Assembly: GCF_023159225.1 (NCBI RefSeq)
Contig: NC_063171.1
Span: 13,066,326-13,130,325, forward strand
Length of the DNA stretch: 64,000 nt
From: Perognathus longimembris pacificus
Lineage: Eukaryota > Chordata > Mammalia > Rodentia > Heteromyidae
Direction: 5' to 3'
The translations under genes were made by a program, and so were the position numbers. Positions 1 through 12,954 of this stretch are shown here, piece by piece. Position 1 is the first letter of the stretch. Each line of letters starts with the position of its first letter. A model generated the notes under the pieces. That model saw only the letters and a program-made list of their open reading frames with translations, was not told where the DNA came from and made no database searches.

Positions 1-2615
1 TGAAACAGGATTTGGAAGTAAACTAAAATATCTTGGCATGATTTGCTCTTGTGATATGTCACTTTCCATAGGAAAACAAGGGACAGAGAAAATGCTCATG
101 AAAACTAGAGAAAACAACATATATTTTTCTCAACTACCATTTGTTTTGCAAGGTACTGCAAGCTACTTTAATAAATGCAAGCAGAGATGGGAGGGCATAT
201 CACTTTACTAAATAGGCTTTCTCTGACTAACGCTGCAATCTAAATTGACTGAGAGCTCACTGACTTGGCACCTTGCAGAGTTACAAAAGCTGACTTCTAT
301 CCACTGAAAAAGTACACAGTAAGATTTTGGAACCTGTACATCAATCTGCTTGGACATAAAACACTAGCCCACCTAGTTGCAAAAGATCAAATTATGTATG
401 TTGTCTCTTCACCCAGACTATTATTTCACATAACCTGGAGGTGTCTGCCATCAAATGAGCACAAATGTCAGTAAATAAAAGATGGTCTTACAGACTGAAG
501 TAATCCATATAGATATTTGATCGTGCTGTGGTTTCTTTCACATGAAACTGAATAGAACCAAATGACTTAGAAATTCCCTGTGATTCTGAGCATACTATAT
601 ACTCTGTAGTTGTTTAATGTGGATATAAAAAATATATCTAAAAATCTACTACCAATACTACATCTTCTATCATTTATGTTAGATGTGGGAAGAGTTTACA
701 AGAGAGTTCCTGCAGAAAGAGGCCAGTCCCTGTGAAGAGGTGACAGCAACATTAAGAGAGACTTTCTAACCTTTGTCTGGATGGCTTTTCTATAGAATCC
801 ATGAATCTATTCTGGGCACATTGATACTGTAATTGTCTGTGCCTTTTAAAGAAGGAGTGGTTAGGGTCTTTGTGAAATGATCTTAATCACCTTCACAAAG
901 TTTTACACCAATCCTTACAACAAATTAGGCAGACAGTAATTGGAAACAAAATTCTAACCTGGAAAAAGCAAAGAGCACTTCACTTCATGCCAGTCTCATA
1001 GGATGCCATTTAGAGCTGATTTTTGAATTAATGAATAGATGGCATGTCAATTTTTCAAGGCCACAGGAAAATTTATTTCAGACTTGAAAGCACAATACTG
1101 CTGTGAACATTCAGAAGTTTGGAACCAATAAAAAATCACCCTAGTGGTAGAGTTTAGACATACTTCATGTTCTATTTTGGCATACCATTATTCTGAATGA
1201 GATGTATATATTAGAGGGTGGGTAGGCCAATCTGGAAAACAAATTACAATTCTATTTCTTGCTGACCTGTGAATGAACTTGGACAAGTGGATTTCTGTAA
1301 ATACGTCATCAAAACAATGAAATTATGAGACAACATTTCTCTCCAGATGTAGTATATGAGTAAATTCATCTAAAATTCTTCTCAGTCTTTGACATACAGA
1401 ATACACTCATTATTAGAGATTCACTTTGGTAAAAGCAGAATTGTTATTTTTAAATTTAATAATGCACAATGAGTGTTTACTCAAAAACAGCACTAGAAAT
1501 GTATGCCAAATGCAGAAATCAACATATTCTGTTTTTTTAAATGAAAATATAGAATGAGCATTTGTCTACAACATGTATTTCTGTTTAATCTCAATGGCAC
1601 TGATTAATTTGTTACTGAATTATTAACACTGACCACATAACCTTTGATAAAACTGAGTTTATATCTTACCAATAAAGTACAACATTGTTTTGAAAGCCTT
1701 ATGAGCCTGGAGGACAGAATATACCAATTACTATATACATGAAATGGAATATTTCTATATGCATATGTAATATGTTTATGCAAACATATATATCATGTGT
1801 ATATATTATTTGCAAATATATATTAGAGAAGTCAGAATAATGTTAGGTTAATATGAATATTTATATACATATCATAGTTCTCAGAATGTTACTTACCCAT
1901 TAATTTACCTAAAAGCCAAAAGTTCTTAAATGTAACACATTCTGCTGCTGAGCAAGAAAATCAGAATTTTGTATCATCTTAAATTCATCTTGTCTGCAAT
2001 CTTGTATTTCCAAGGCAGAGGATTGAACTACTTCAGTTGGTACACTAACTTGTCAACTCCTCACCTCATTTCCCAAGGATAATGGTCCCAACCACTTTAT
2101 TCATCATCCCCAAAGTGTTTTTCTCCTGCTCTTACATGTCCAACTTACTTTGTGTGTTCCTTGTTAAAAGGTCTTTTATCTCACATGTTTCAGAAAAAAA
2201 TCTAGAACAGCCATTGAGATTTTTAATGAATGTGGGTTTTTTTTTCATTAAGTTACTCTACATCCACATGAGTGATGTTGACATGGCTGGCAGCCTATGT
2301 TACTCTTGAACACTGAAATCCTAGGTCAAGGTAAGCTGTATTCAGGCCATGTATGCTAGCTCTTCTTTTCACTATATGACCTGTGTCACTCCAGGAGGTT
2401 GACAAGGTTTTATTGTAGAAACTTTTAATGTCAGGTCACACAGTCTTAATTTTGTCATTAGCCAGGGTACACTGAACTTGAAGACTGAAATCATTAACTA
2501 GGCTTACAAATTCCAGTATTTGTGGTTGCTACATGCTTTGGTTTTATATTCTTATATAACATTTTGGATATTTCCTCCTTGGAAAATTCTTGTTTCTTAT
2601 TTCTCTCAAGGTTAT
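1..2615. other. Unique-looking AT-rich sequence, no gene seen
   Basis: I see no exon-like open frame, repeat family or RNA gene here. Short open frames are present but have no recognisable protein and are at chance length for this composition. About 1740-1870 is a run of alternating A/T with many ATAT words, a low-complexity patch. Confidence 0.5.
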
Positions 2616-2854
2616 AATAATAGCTTTAAGGGCTGGGAATATGGCCTAGTGGTAAAGTACTCGACTTGTATACATGAAGCCCTGGATTCGATTCCTCAGC
2701 ACCACATATATAGAAAAAGCCAGAAGTGGCGCTGTGGCTCAATTGGTAGAGTGGTAGCCTTGAGCAAAATGAAGCAAGGGACGGTGCTCAGGCCCTGAGT
2801 TCAAGCCACAGGACTGGCAAAACAAAACAAAACAAAACAAAATAATAGCTTTAA
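2616..2854 (+). mobile_element. IDL-Geo type dimeric SINE with 14-bp TSD
   Basis: The SINE body runs from about 2630 to 2820 and ends in an (AAAAC)n tail. The left monomer has an A box near 2650 and a B box inside ggattcgattcc near 2685, as in ID-like SINEs. The right monomer carries TGGCTCAATTGG at 2735-2746 and GAGTTCAAGCC at 2797-2807. An exact direct repeat, aataatagctttaa, flanks it at 2616-2629 and 2841-2854, which marks an L1-mediated insertion. It is somewhat diverged from the copies at 42 kb, so it is probably older. Confidence 0.92.
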
Positions 2855-2888
2855 CTCTTATTTAAGAAAAATGTTAAATGACTGGGAA

Positions 2889-2944
2889 AATTCCATGTGA
2901 ATTCCATGTGAAATCCATGTGAAATTCCATGTGAATTTTTTGTG
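2889..2944. repeat. Short tandem repeat, 11-bp unit
   Basis: The unit AATTCCATGTG is repeated four times with one-base variants (2889-2899, 2900-2910, 2911-2921, 2922-2933), and a degraded fifth copy follows. It lies just after the SINE at 2.6-2.85 kb, outside its TSD. Confidence 0.8.
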
Positions 2945-3139
2945 GAGGGGGCAAGCAGTATTGGGGTTATACTTGGAGATAATTCTTGTTACAGAATACG
3001 TCCACAAGTCCAGCTCTTTTATCTTTATTTTTTGGGGTAGGATCTTGTGACATCCATATGCCCCTTCCCTTCCACATGCCCATTCCCCAGTATGCCTAGA
3101 ATACAAATACTGCACTTTTTGCTTTCTGCAAAGCTGGGA

Positions 3140-3345
3140 TGAAAAGAGCAAATTTTTCTTAGTTTTTGTTGTTAGGCATGGAGCTTGAACTCTGGGTCTG
3201 GGCATTGTCCTTGAGCTCTTCAGCTAAAAGATAGTGCTCTACCACTTAAACCACAGCACCACTTCCTCTCTAAATTTTTCTGAGGTGGTCACCAAATGCA
3301 GTACTCTAAATTTTCACTGGAATTACAGGTGTGTGAGTTGCAATA
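3140..3345 (-). mobile_element. Degenerate 7SL-like/Geo composite SINE
   Basis: On the minus strand the segment reads a 7SL-like start (cacacctgtaat near 3330), then, after an apparent internal loss, the same right monomer found in the IDL-Geo SINEs (gtggtgctgtgg near 3255, gagttcaagctcc near 3185). It is diverged and lacks most of the left monomer. The assignment rests on better copies at 28.4 kb and 54.7 kb. Confidence 0.6.
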
Positions 3346-3351
3346 TTTGCC

Positions 3352-3392
3352 AAGATTCCTTTTCTCTTTTTTTTTTCTTTTCTTTTCTTTTT

Positions 3393-3432
<40 letters not shown>

Positions 3433-3625
3433 CAGTCTGGGGCTTGAACTCAGGGTCTAAGCACTGTCTCAGGCTTCTTTTTGCTCAAGGTTAGCACTCT
3501 ACCAGTTGAGCCACAGCACTACTTTGGCTTTTTCTATATATGTAGTATGAAGGAATAGAAACCAAGGCTTGATGCATATGAGGCAAGCACTCTACTACTA
3601 GGCCATATTCCCAGCCTAAGATTCC
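3352..3625 (-). mobile_element. IDL-Geo type SINE, minus strand
   Basis: A long T-rich run (3361-3430) is the reverse complement of the tail. It is followed by the right monomer and then the ID-like monomer, ending ccatattcccagcc at about 3616. A short direct repeat, aagattcc, flanks it (3352-3359 and 3618-3625). The tail contains TTTTC units, so it has decayed from a pure A tail. It sits directly beside the older composite SINE at 3140-3345. Confidence 0.85.
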
Positions 3626-5012
3626 ATTTTTAAAGATAAATTGTCTACATCATTTCCAAAATTTAATCCTGAATTTTATTCACATCTCTTGAAAAAATAT
3701 TACACTAAAATTCATAACATATTATTTTTAAAATACCATTTTACTTGATATTTCTTGGTCATTCTGTAAATGGATAAAAAGTATAAATCTTTTGCCAATC
3801 ACTGTTTAGTGAATATCTAAACATTTAATATTTATCCACTACTGAACTTTAAAATCAGAATCAACTTGAGTAATATAAATTATATTGAGACATTGATCTT
3901 AACATGAAATAATGCTCAGTGGTAAAAATAAATGATTGGTATGTGGAAGACTGCAGGTCGTTTATTATCTAGATAGGTGATAATAAAATAGTAAATACTA
4001 ATTATTTAACACTTTAATGTTCGAAGCTTATTTGAAGATAATTTATTACCTGCATTGCAGATTCAAGACACACAGGTTTCTTTGGGGCTAATACCTGATA
4101 TGTCATAAATCCTGTGATATCTCAAATACATTAACAAATTGATAAGTTAGACTATTTTAATCTAATATCAGAGAATTAGAAAATATGATAATTTGAATTA
4201 TATCTTAACTGCAATAGAAAAATCTGACTTTTTTGAGATTCTTTGAGTGAAACGTAAATTGAATCTGTAAATAGGTGACATAATTTGTGGTAGGGTGCAA
4301 AATCATCCATGAGTTATAGAATTTGATGTATTTATTGATCAGTATGCCAGAGCCAAAACAATCTAAAGATTTCACAGGCTTTCAGGAATAGACGTCACAG
4401 ATCTGAGAGAAAGAAGCATCTTCACAAACACATTGCTCAAATAGGCTGAACATAAACTTAACTTAGAGAACTATTGAGAATTTTAGACAAAAGATTTAAA
4501 TGCTGAAATTTTCTTAGGAGGGGATTGCCTTTGGAGGAAAAAAAAACAGAGACTATCAAGAAAGCTGGGGAATTATGTTTATGACTTTTGCTCCTTCTCA
4601 ACCCCATATTATGTATATACACAATCCTAAATTGGAAAGATGTAGTACAAATCAAAGAATAAAAGAACATGTATCTGAAAAACAGGGTGCTTACACACTA
4701 TGCATTGAGAAATCTTGCTTATGCTTTTAATGTGGTAAGAATGTTTTAATTATTTCACTAATCTATTTTACCAGCTTATCTTTAATTCCTTAAATATTTA
4801 TAAATTCCTAGAATAAATAGTTCAGGTCACAACAGATAAACTTTTTATTGAGGAGGTTATCCTGGATACCCAAACGATACAGACACATAGAAGACTACAT
4901 GATTATATAATAAAATTTTCAGAATCAAGATTGTTTTCATAGGTAATTGAGCTTTGATGGCAAATTAAACACCCAAATGTATTATCCAGGATTGTGTGAG
5001 TAAGGAGAACGA
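3626..5012. other. Unique-looking AT-rich sequence
   Basis: I see no recognisable repeat or coding sequence. Stop codons are frequent in all frames. Confidence 0.45.
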
Positions 5013-5263
5013 TCTGGGGCTTGAATTCAAGGCTTGAGCAAAGCTGTCATGAGCTTTTCTTTTTTATTGTTTGTTTGTTTTAAGGCTAGCACCCTACCAC
5101 TTGAGTTCAAAGCTTGACTTCTGGCTTTTTGGTAGTTAACTGGAGTTAAGAGTCTCATGAACTTTCCTCCATGGCTGATTTGAACTTCTATTCTCAGGTC
5201 TCAGCTGCCTGAGTAGCTCAGATTACAGGCATGAGAGATCTGTTCACATACCAGGAAGGAGCA
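5013..5263 (-). mobile_element. 7SL-like/Geo composite SINE, degenerate
   Basis: Reading the minus strand, a 7SL-like block (tgtaatctgagctactcagg, 5202-5228) is followed by a linker (gagactcttaactccagtt, near 5140-5155) and then the Geo-like right monomer (aagtggtagggtgctagcct, near 5083-5102) and its end cttgaattcaagcc. An internal TTTG/TTTA run interrupts the right monomer. No confident TSD is visible. Confidence 0.65.
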
Positions 5264-6954
5264 AAAACTTGTGGATATGTGGATGGAAAAGAATTCCCCA
5301 GGGAGGTAGGATTATTCTTCCAACTTCAGCTAAATTAAAAGATCTAAATAATTTACATTTTAGGTGGTCTGATTTGACTTGTTGAGAAGGAGTTATAGTA
5401 GGGATTTGGAAGACATTCTAGTAATTTAAAGTTTTCTGTTAATCCTTTTCTTATTTCCTTAATGTTGTGACACAAGAAGGTAATCTGTTCCATCGAAAAA
5501 ACTTTCAGTCACATGTTCAGGACAATCCAAAATAATTGTTTTTTATATATTGCTTTGACCTTAATACCTTCATTGTATTTTATATTTACAAAAGAAAGAC
5601 TATTACAAAATTGTTCATTTTCAGTCTGTTTTCTCATCCAGAGTATGCTTCCAATATTGAAGCTCAGTATCCATCTATATAAATGTATTTAAAAATTTCA
5701 GCCTTGTTTTAATATGCTGCATATCTAGGACAAAGTTAAAAGAGACCATCCTCAACTTTATTAAGTGTAGCTCAATAACTAAAATTATCTGCTGCTCAAG
5801 AGTAGAAAATTTAAATAATTCTTTTATTATTTTCAAATTTTATGAGTTTGTAGCTTGGGCAAAGCTCTGAAATAAACAATTAAATAAATACAAAATAACC
5901 AGGTTTATGAATATATGCTTTGCACTTCATGGAGTTTGAAATTAACTTATGGCAATGGCTTAGTGTCTTAGTTGAAATACTCAGATGTATGATGAAAAAT
6001 TAAACAGTTTAGACAATGGTCAGGATAAAGATCAGAAACCTAAGCTTCTAAAGGTGAAAAAAGAATTTGGGAGGAATAAAATCTGGTTCGGGATTCTGTT
6101 TTTATCCTCATCTCTAAGTTGAGAAGCAAGCCATTGTGGGTAAGAACTGATCCCCTGCTTTTCAATAGGAAGAGGCGGGACAAGAAAGACCTTAATTTCT
6201 TTATTCATCTATGTCCTATGTTTAGAGAGCTTCCCTTCATATTAATTGTCTTGATCTCAATCATCTTTTACATTTTTTAGGGAGAAATAGTTTGATTTCC
6301 TTCATTGTGGAATCTAATGAGAAAGTCCAAAATTGGGGGGGAGGGTAATTTTCTGTTTGTTGTTGTATATCTAATAAGAAAGAAACCATTGATAAAAAGA
6401 ACCAGTGATCAGGACATTTAACAGTAGGGTAATATTTTAAAAGAAAACACTGCTTTTTCTGGGTAAAGGAAGACACAACTATTACATATTGGGATTCTCA
6501 TAGCTAGCAAAGCTAAACTGACAACACTTCAATATCCTATCACCAATAAACTGAAAAAGCTAAGGCACTTTTGAGTTGAAATTATTAGTATGTTCTTACA
6601 TTTTTGTTTATTTTATTATACACAATCTTTGCCTATTGAGACTCCTTTTTTTCAGTATTGTTTGAATATGTTTAGTTTGGCTATGGAAAACATCTTGTAT
6701 TTGTCACCACAATTATGTCAAATTTAGCTTAGTAAAATTCAAGTTAATAACAGTCACTATATATTATTAAATTTCATGTGATATAATGTAACTTTATAAT
6801 TTTGAATTCACTAGGACAGAACATCAGGGATTCAATACTTGCTAGAAAGTTTCCTAACATGAGCCATGTTTTCCAGTTTCATCCATTTATTTTTTAAATA
6901 AAATGTGCCAAATCTATTTAATTTTTTCTCTGTATTTGCTCTGTTGGTTTCTTT
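5264..6954. other. Unique-looking AT-rich sequence
   Basis: I see no gene or clear repeat. About 6838-6900 (gagccatgttttccagtttc) is weakly reminiscent of the antisense 3' end of an old L1, but is too short to call. Confidence 0.4.
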
Positions 6955-7140
6955 TTTAAAGTAATTTATTTATTGTCAAATTAATGTACAGAGGGGTTAC
7001 AGTTTCTTATGTAAGGCAGTGAGTACATTTCTTATCAAAATTATTACCTTATCCTTCATTTTCTTCCACCTTCCCGCTGCCCAGCTCCCTCCCCATCCTA
7101 CCCCAAGTTGTACAGTTGGTTTATAGCAGTGACAGTTTTA
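6955..7140 (-). mobile_element. L1 3' UTR tip, minus strand
   Basis: This copy begins with the motif shared by all local L1 3' ends in antisense (tttattgtcaaa, then gtacagaggggttacagttt). It continues through the pyrimidine-rich tract that is the complement of the L1 3' UTR purine tract, and ends near the gttgtacagttggttta motif. It is severely 5' truncated. Confidence 0.8.
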
Positions 7141-8839
7141 TCACAGACAATAAAAATCATTTGAATGACTTTCTGTATTAAAAAGTAACCATTGCAAAAA
7201 TGAGGTGCTTATTTATTTTTCATGTATACTCCTCGAATTCATGTCATACTCCCTTGGTATAGACCCTAGTGGGTTCTCATGAGAACTCTAAAATAATATT
7301 GTCTTCTCCAAACACATTTCCCTAACAGAAGAAAAATATCCATGAGTCCAAGTGCTTTTCTTGTAGCTCCTACTTAAATTTCATTTTTGTTTCTTTCTTT
7401 ATTTCTTTCTAGGCCTCTTGATTTCTTTTTTTTGTTTCTTTCTTTATTCCTCTCATCTCTCTTCTATACCTCCTCTTCCTTCTCCTCCTCCTTTTCTTAA
7501 TTGAGAAGTTTACATTCCTTGAAATACACAAACATTTCAGTTTTATCTGTAGTTCTAAGAGGTGCTAAAAATGTCATCAAAATGAAAAAATAACAACTTG
7601 ATTGAGAATTCTTTAAAAAGCAGTTAATGCCATGAACAAATCACTAATAAAAGTCAGGAGTTCTGATACTAAAATAGAGAGCATAAATAATTATAGAACA
7701 AAATCTGGCTTGACATACATTCTGCTTAAAACCTAAGCACATCATGCGTAGTCTTTTTCAAGTCTCATTCACTTAATAAAAATCTTAAAATTAATTTAAT
7801 GATATACTTGAGACCTTTTGAAAGTTAGATATGGCAATTCATCAAAATTCATCTTTGATATAAAATTACAACAAATGTATAAAAAAGTTTTAAGTATATC
7901 TGAATATTTAAATTGTTAATAATAAGTTACTAATCATAATTCATATTTAACTGTGGTGACCTAATTCATAAAAATGTTATAATAAACTATTTCTGTGTCT
8001 GAGAACATAAGTATGACTTCTGTGATCAGTCTTTTCAAAAACTTTACATATCAAGGAATAGTGTTTATATCTCAGGATAAATACAATGCATGAATCCTTT
8101 AGCAATATTGAATTAAATTATAAACATATACATGTCTAGTATTGATACTGTAGTCCAATCCAATTACAATTAAAATATCTACCTAATAATACACACAAGA
8201 CACTTTAATTATTTATTGGGAAAAAGCAAATTTTCAGTTAAAATGTCAACATTTATTAAACTCAGAGCTAAACACTGGAAAGGCTTGTATGATTTTTAAG
8301 AAAATGACGTCAGGTGATCTTGGTGCACATCAAATAAAGAGACATTTATTAGCATCATAAATTTATATTATGTGTTTCTAAGTAAGCATTTAATTATATC
8401 AACTCAAGGACAACTGCTGGTGCCCTATAATCTTAGGAATACAAGGGGAGTAAATAGATTGCCTCCAGAATAAGTGACATTTTTCCCAAGAAGAAGCTGG
8501 AAATTGAGCTACATGACATTTCTCCCTTCTGTTAAGATCAAAGTGACAAGTCTGCACTTTCATCTGGATTTGCACAGTATACGTGTGTGGTGATCTTTAA
8601 CATTAATGCATTATTAATACTGGAGCTGTTAGTAAATAGATGTGTCTGCTTGTTAAATGTTACTTTTCCTGAATTTGTTTTAAACTTCCTTAGAAACAGC
8701 TGACATCTGGTTTAAACACCCATACAAAACAAAACAGTACACCACAAATAAGACTAGTTCTCCCACACTAGAATATGTTGTGGTCTCATGAGAAATACTA
8801 TTTTGTTTTAAACTAATAATACAATGTCTTAAATTCTCC
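7141..8839. other. Unique-looking sequence with a pyrimidine-rich patch
   Basis: No gene or repeat family recognised. About 7385-7500 is rich in TTTC and CTCCTC words. The rest is AT-rich with frequent stops in all frames. Confidence 0.4.
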
Positions 8840-9272
8840 TGGCTGCTATCCACTCTCACCTTCTCCCCGGGTCTGGAGCCTCCCCCACCCTCCTTCTGAG
8901 AGCACACATCTCCTAATGCTGCCAGGGATCCGTCCTGGGGAGACTGTGGTCTCCCCCTCTTTGGGAAGTTCCGTGACATCACCGTGATGAATATGCTCAC
9001 CAGCCTATCGTTAGCACCTGGTCAGTCCTTCCCCCTCCCTCGTCATTACTGTTATATAAACCTCTCCCCTGAATAAAACTTTTGGAAGCCATCAGGCGGC
9101 TCCCTGAAATCTCTGTGTCCAGTGTCTGCTCTTAAACGTAAGGGGTGCTTGGGAAGGGTGCTTTCGGCGGCCCTACTTCATCTGAGCTTAGCCCCAACCG
9201 GGACATGCTCTGGCCTCTCTTGGGTGGGAGAAGCATGTAGAGCTGTCCCCGCAACCAGAGTGAAGCGCGACA
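8840..9272 (+). mobile_element. Retroviral-type LTR, probably solo (ERVK-like)
   Basis: A GC-rich island in AT-rich DNA has LTR architecture: a TATA-like tatataaac near 9053, a poly(A) signal aataaa near 9074, and an R/U5-like block ending agcgcgaca at 9272. The agcgcgaca ending is typical of class II (ERVK) LTRs as I know them. The 5' edge is uncertain: the composition changes near 8835, but I could not find a matching TG start or a copy of the expected 6-bp TSD (ttaccc follows the end). No gag/pol sequence is adjacent, which fits a solo or truncated LTR. Confidence 0.65.
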
Positions 9273-11412
9273 TTACCCTTTAATTTTACTTACATTTCTC
9301 CCCCCCCCCCCCCGCACCCTCCACCCCGCCTCTTTCCTTCCTCTACTTCCTCCTCTTCTTTTGGTTGTGTTTAGTTATGATCACCAACACTTCCATTGTC
9401 TGTAGTCTTCTGGCTCTATGCATTCAGTTATTGCACTCTTTTAAGCGATCTTTATTGGCCTTTATCAATAGTCCTTGCAACTTCTGCTACCTTATGACGT
9501 ATTTCTGACCATCATGTTAAGACATTCCTACAAACTCACAAGTAAATTACACGGTTTCTAAGTTCAAATTATCGAAAGTTCAACTAAAATATTTAATATT
9601 ATCTAAGGTTATAGAAATCTCACTAGCTTATTAATTCACAAATAATAACCAAATATTAGAATAACTCAGTAAAGGGCATGGCCAAGTATGTCATTATTAA
9701 AGAACAATATATTATGATAATATATTGCTCTGATTACACAATATATTACTATTAATGAATAATATATGTGAGTTTACCTTTAAAAGAATTAAAATGTAAT
9801 TGTTTCATATTTATGAGGGTGTGTGTATGATTAGATATGTATTTTAATGTGTTATTCTAAATTGTTGAAATGACTGTGTTCATTTAGGATGACTGTCATA
9901 GAAAAACAACACAGATGAGATGCATGGGAAGGTAATCAAATGTCTTCCACAGGCTTATTCTTTCACTGACAGCAGCATTCAATAGGTCTTGGAACACTTA
10001 CAAGGTGGGGAGTAGGTGTAGAAAGTAGGTCACTAGGAACATGGCTTGTGGGTTATATTTGGACTTAAACATTCACCTCCTACCTATATCCCTATAAAGA
10101 AAACAATAATTTAATCTAGTTTATGTTTACAGTTAAAATATGCCTTACTAAGCAAAGCATGCTATTTATGAAAGTTTAAACATTTCCCATTACTTAAGTT
10201 ACAGACAAAAAATAATTCTATGAAAACCAAAGTAATTATTTTTGAAACTTCACCTTTTTTTCAAAGTCGCTTTAGACATTCACCAATAAAAATGGCTTTG
10301 TGTGTACTAGTAAGGTGCAGTATACATCAAATTTTGTTGGATAATAATGAGCAATAGTATAGACAGAAGACATTTGGAGGTACAGTGGTCTCAAGACTGA
10401 ATTAATTGCTTCCTTAAGGTTCAGACTTACCCAAGTGTACTTCATGCATAAACATAAAATTTCGGAATAAAGAATGCAGCACCTTAGCATTTAGGTGGTT
10501 TTAGAGAACCTTACATAATTAATGAAAAGCAAACACAGACATAAGGAAGCATTGAGTGAATATCTTCGGGCAAATATTTCATACCACCTAATTCTAGACT
10601 AAGGATTCTAAAGTCTGTGATTGTAGCTACTTTCATTCAGTGTAAAATAAATGCCTCATACTTTAATAACCTAAAGCAGTGGGATTAATATTTCACAGCA
10701 AGACAGCACTGAATTATTCCTTATTTGTATCAATGATTAAACTATCCAGAGTCCACAACTGACTCTTAATTAAGTGCTTTTCTGTGCACTGCAAATTAAG
10801 TGTCATTAAGCTTTCTCTGACATCACAAATCTCGAGTTCTATCTCTTCATAGTAATTGTTACAGAGCCTCTGTTTATACCCTGTTTTTCCTTGTCACTTG
10901 AGAGAATTTTGCCTTGTTCTTTGGGTTGTACATAAGTCACAAAATGTGAAACCCTGTGTGGTAAATTATTATAGAGATTCTTGATCTTGCTCTAAGTTGG
11001 TGCTCAGCGTATGTCCTCCATATGCAAATTATAGACTCTATTTTTCCTTTGGGTTGTTATATAATTTACTTTACATAACTATGCATTCATTTTATGACCT
11101 TCGTAGTCTCATTCAAAATCAGTATGTATGTTATAATGGCTAGTGCATTAGTACATACCTTTATTTTATGAAAAGTCAAATGAAAACCTTGGATTTGACT
11201 CTAATTTAATAAGAACGATATGTTTTCACATAAATTTGTTAGGACTTACACAGACAGAGACAGCCATCTACAAACCAATCAGAGAGAGCAGGACAGAACT
11301 AAATTTATCAACATTTTATTTTATATTTCTACATTCCTGAGAAGTGAAAACATTAATTTTTATAATTTAAGTCAGAATAGACTTCCCTATGGGAGAAAAC
11401 AAATACAGTTAT
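9273..11412. other. Unique-looking sequence, C-run and possible conserved noncoding stretch
   Basis: A C-run occupies about 9301-9314. The remainder is AT-rich with no recognised repeat or coding frame. About 10680-10830 has several homeodomain-like TTAATTAAG/ATTAAG words and less low-complexity sequence than its surroundings; it is only a candidate conserved noncoding element. Confidence 0.4.
9705..9727. repeat. Perfect short hairpin
   Basis: The arms caatatatt (9705-9713) and aatatattg (9719-9727) are exact reverse complements around a 5-nt loop, atgat. A related ataatatat word follows at 9755-9765. It is most likely AT-rich low complexity. Confidence 0.6.
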
Positions 11413-11789
11413 ACTAATATATTATTTTTTCTTCTTTATTGTCAAAGTTAAGTACACAGGGGTTACAGTTTCATAAGTAACAGAAGTATATTTCTTATCC
11501 AACTTGTTACCTCCTTCCTCATTTCTTCAGCAGTCCCTCTTTTGGGAATCTACACAAAAGCTTACAAGCAAGACCACACTAAAGCCACGAGCACAACCAT
11601 GTTCATTGCAGCACAACTTGTCATCGCTAAAATATGGAACCAACCCAGATGGCCCTCAGTAGAGGAGTGGATCAAGAAAATGTGGTACATATACACAATG
11701 GAATTCTATGCCTCTATCAGAAAGAATGATACTGCCCCATTTGTAAGGAAATGGAACGACTTGGAAAAAAATCACACTAATATATTATT
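11413..11789 (-). mobile_element. 5'-inverted (twin-primed) L1 fragment with 14-bp TSD
   Basis: The left part (about 11435-11530) is L1 3' UTR on the minus strand, next to a T-run that complements the poly(A) tail. The right part (about 11535-11775) is L1 ORF2 C-terminal sequence on the plus strand, readable as TMFIAAQLVIAKIWNQPRW and MWYIYTMEFYASIRKND. The two parts are head to head inside a single pair of exact direct repeats, actaatatattatt, at 11413-11426 and 11776-11789. This is the structure expected from twin priming in one insertion event. Confidence 0.93.
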
Positions 11790-12954
11790 ACACAGGTATA
11801 TAATGAACTCCTAGATATTATTAATGAAAGAGCTCAGGTGAAAGCACATAACTGGCATCCAGATTTCCTATTTTATTGATGAACAATGTGTGAAAAACTT
11901 GCACTAGGATCTCAATAGTTAATTTAGAAACATGCCACATATATGCATTAAAATGTATTTACAGTAATTAACATTAAAATAAATTCCAATTTTAGACCAT
12001 TTCAGTTGTTTCATATTGATTGCTTAATATCAAATATCAATTTGTTTAATATTTAAATATTCCCATTGGTTATTGTATCAAAAACATAAATTTGTAGTTC
12101 TAAAATTGTTAAGCTACAGAGAACTAAGGTAGCCATTCACAACAGGACACAGATTTTTTCTAAGGTAAAAGACAAGGAAACAGCCTGACAAGCTTGATTC
12201 TACATAAGAGTCATTAAAAAATATTTCTACAGAGGTGCCATTTTACAAATCAGCACATGAATACAATGCATCTCAATCAATTTCATTCACTTCAACATTC
12301 TTATCCCCCTTAGAATCACCACTTACCTTACTTTTCTTAATCTTGAGTTACATACAATGAATTGTCAACTTCCTTTCCACCCCTTCCCCCCTTATTCCCT
12401 TCATTTGTCTTCTTCGCCCATATAAGGGACCGATTTTGAGAGTAGATCACCTATTTCCTGTTGGTAAATGCTAGTCATTTCTCTACTATTCACAAATTAA
12501 ACAAGATATTACACAATTGGGACTAGAAATAATATTGGGACATTCATCTCAACATAGGTGATACAGTAGGAAAAATCACAGGCTCATGAGATCATGGAAC
12601 TTCATGATCCACAGGACAGACAACAAAGTACTTATATTTATATTCTCACTGAGTTCTTGTGTTGTATTAGGATAAATAGCCAAGTTATTTTGATTAGACT
12701 TTGACAAAAATAAGTTATAAAATTTTCTAATTCAAAGAAGGGAATAAGCAACTAAATTGGAAAGCACATTCTTCATATCAAAAAATGCCTTTGTGGTAAA
12801 GAAGTACTTTTTTACTGTTACCTTTCTTGGATAATTCAGTTATATTATCATCTGAAAAAGATTCAGAATGGGTTCATGTCATGTTTAACTTAATTTAATT
12901 GTAAAAGTGTAAAAGTGATATGTAGAGGGATTATGGTAAGTAGGTAATTAGCAT
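11790..12954. other. Unique-looking AT-rich sequence
   Basis: No gene or confident repeat. About 12360-12430 contains a pyrimidine-rich stretch similar in composition to the antisense L1 3' UTR tract, but without the flanking L1 motifs. Confidence 0.4.
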
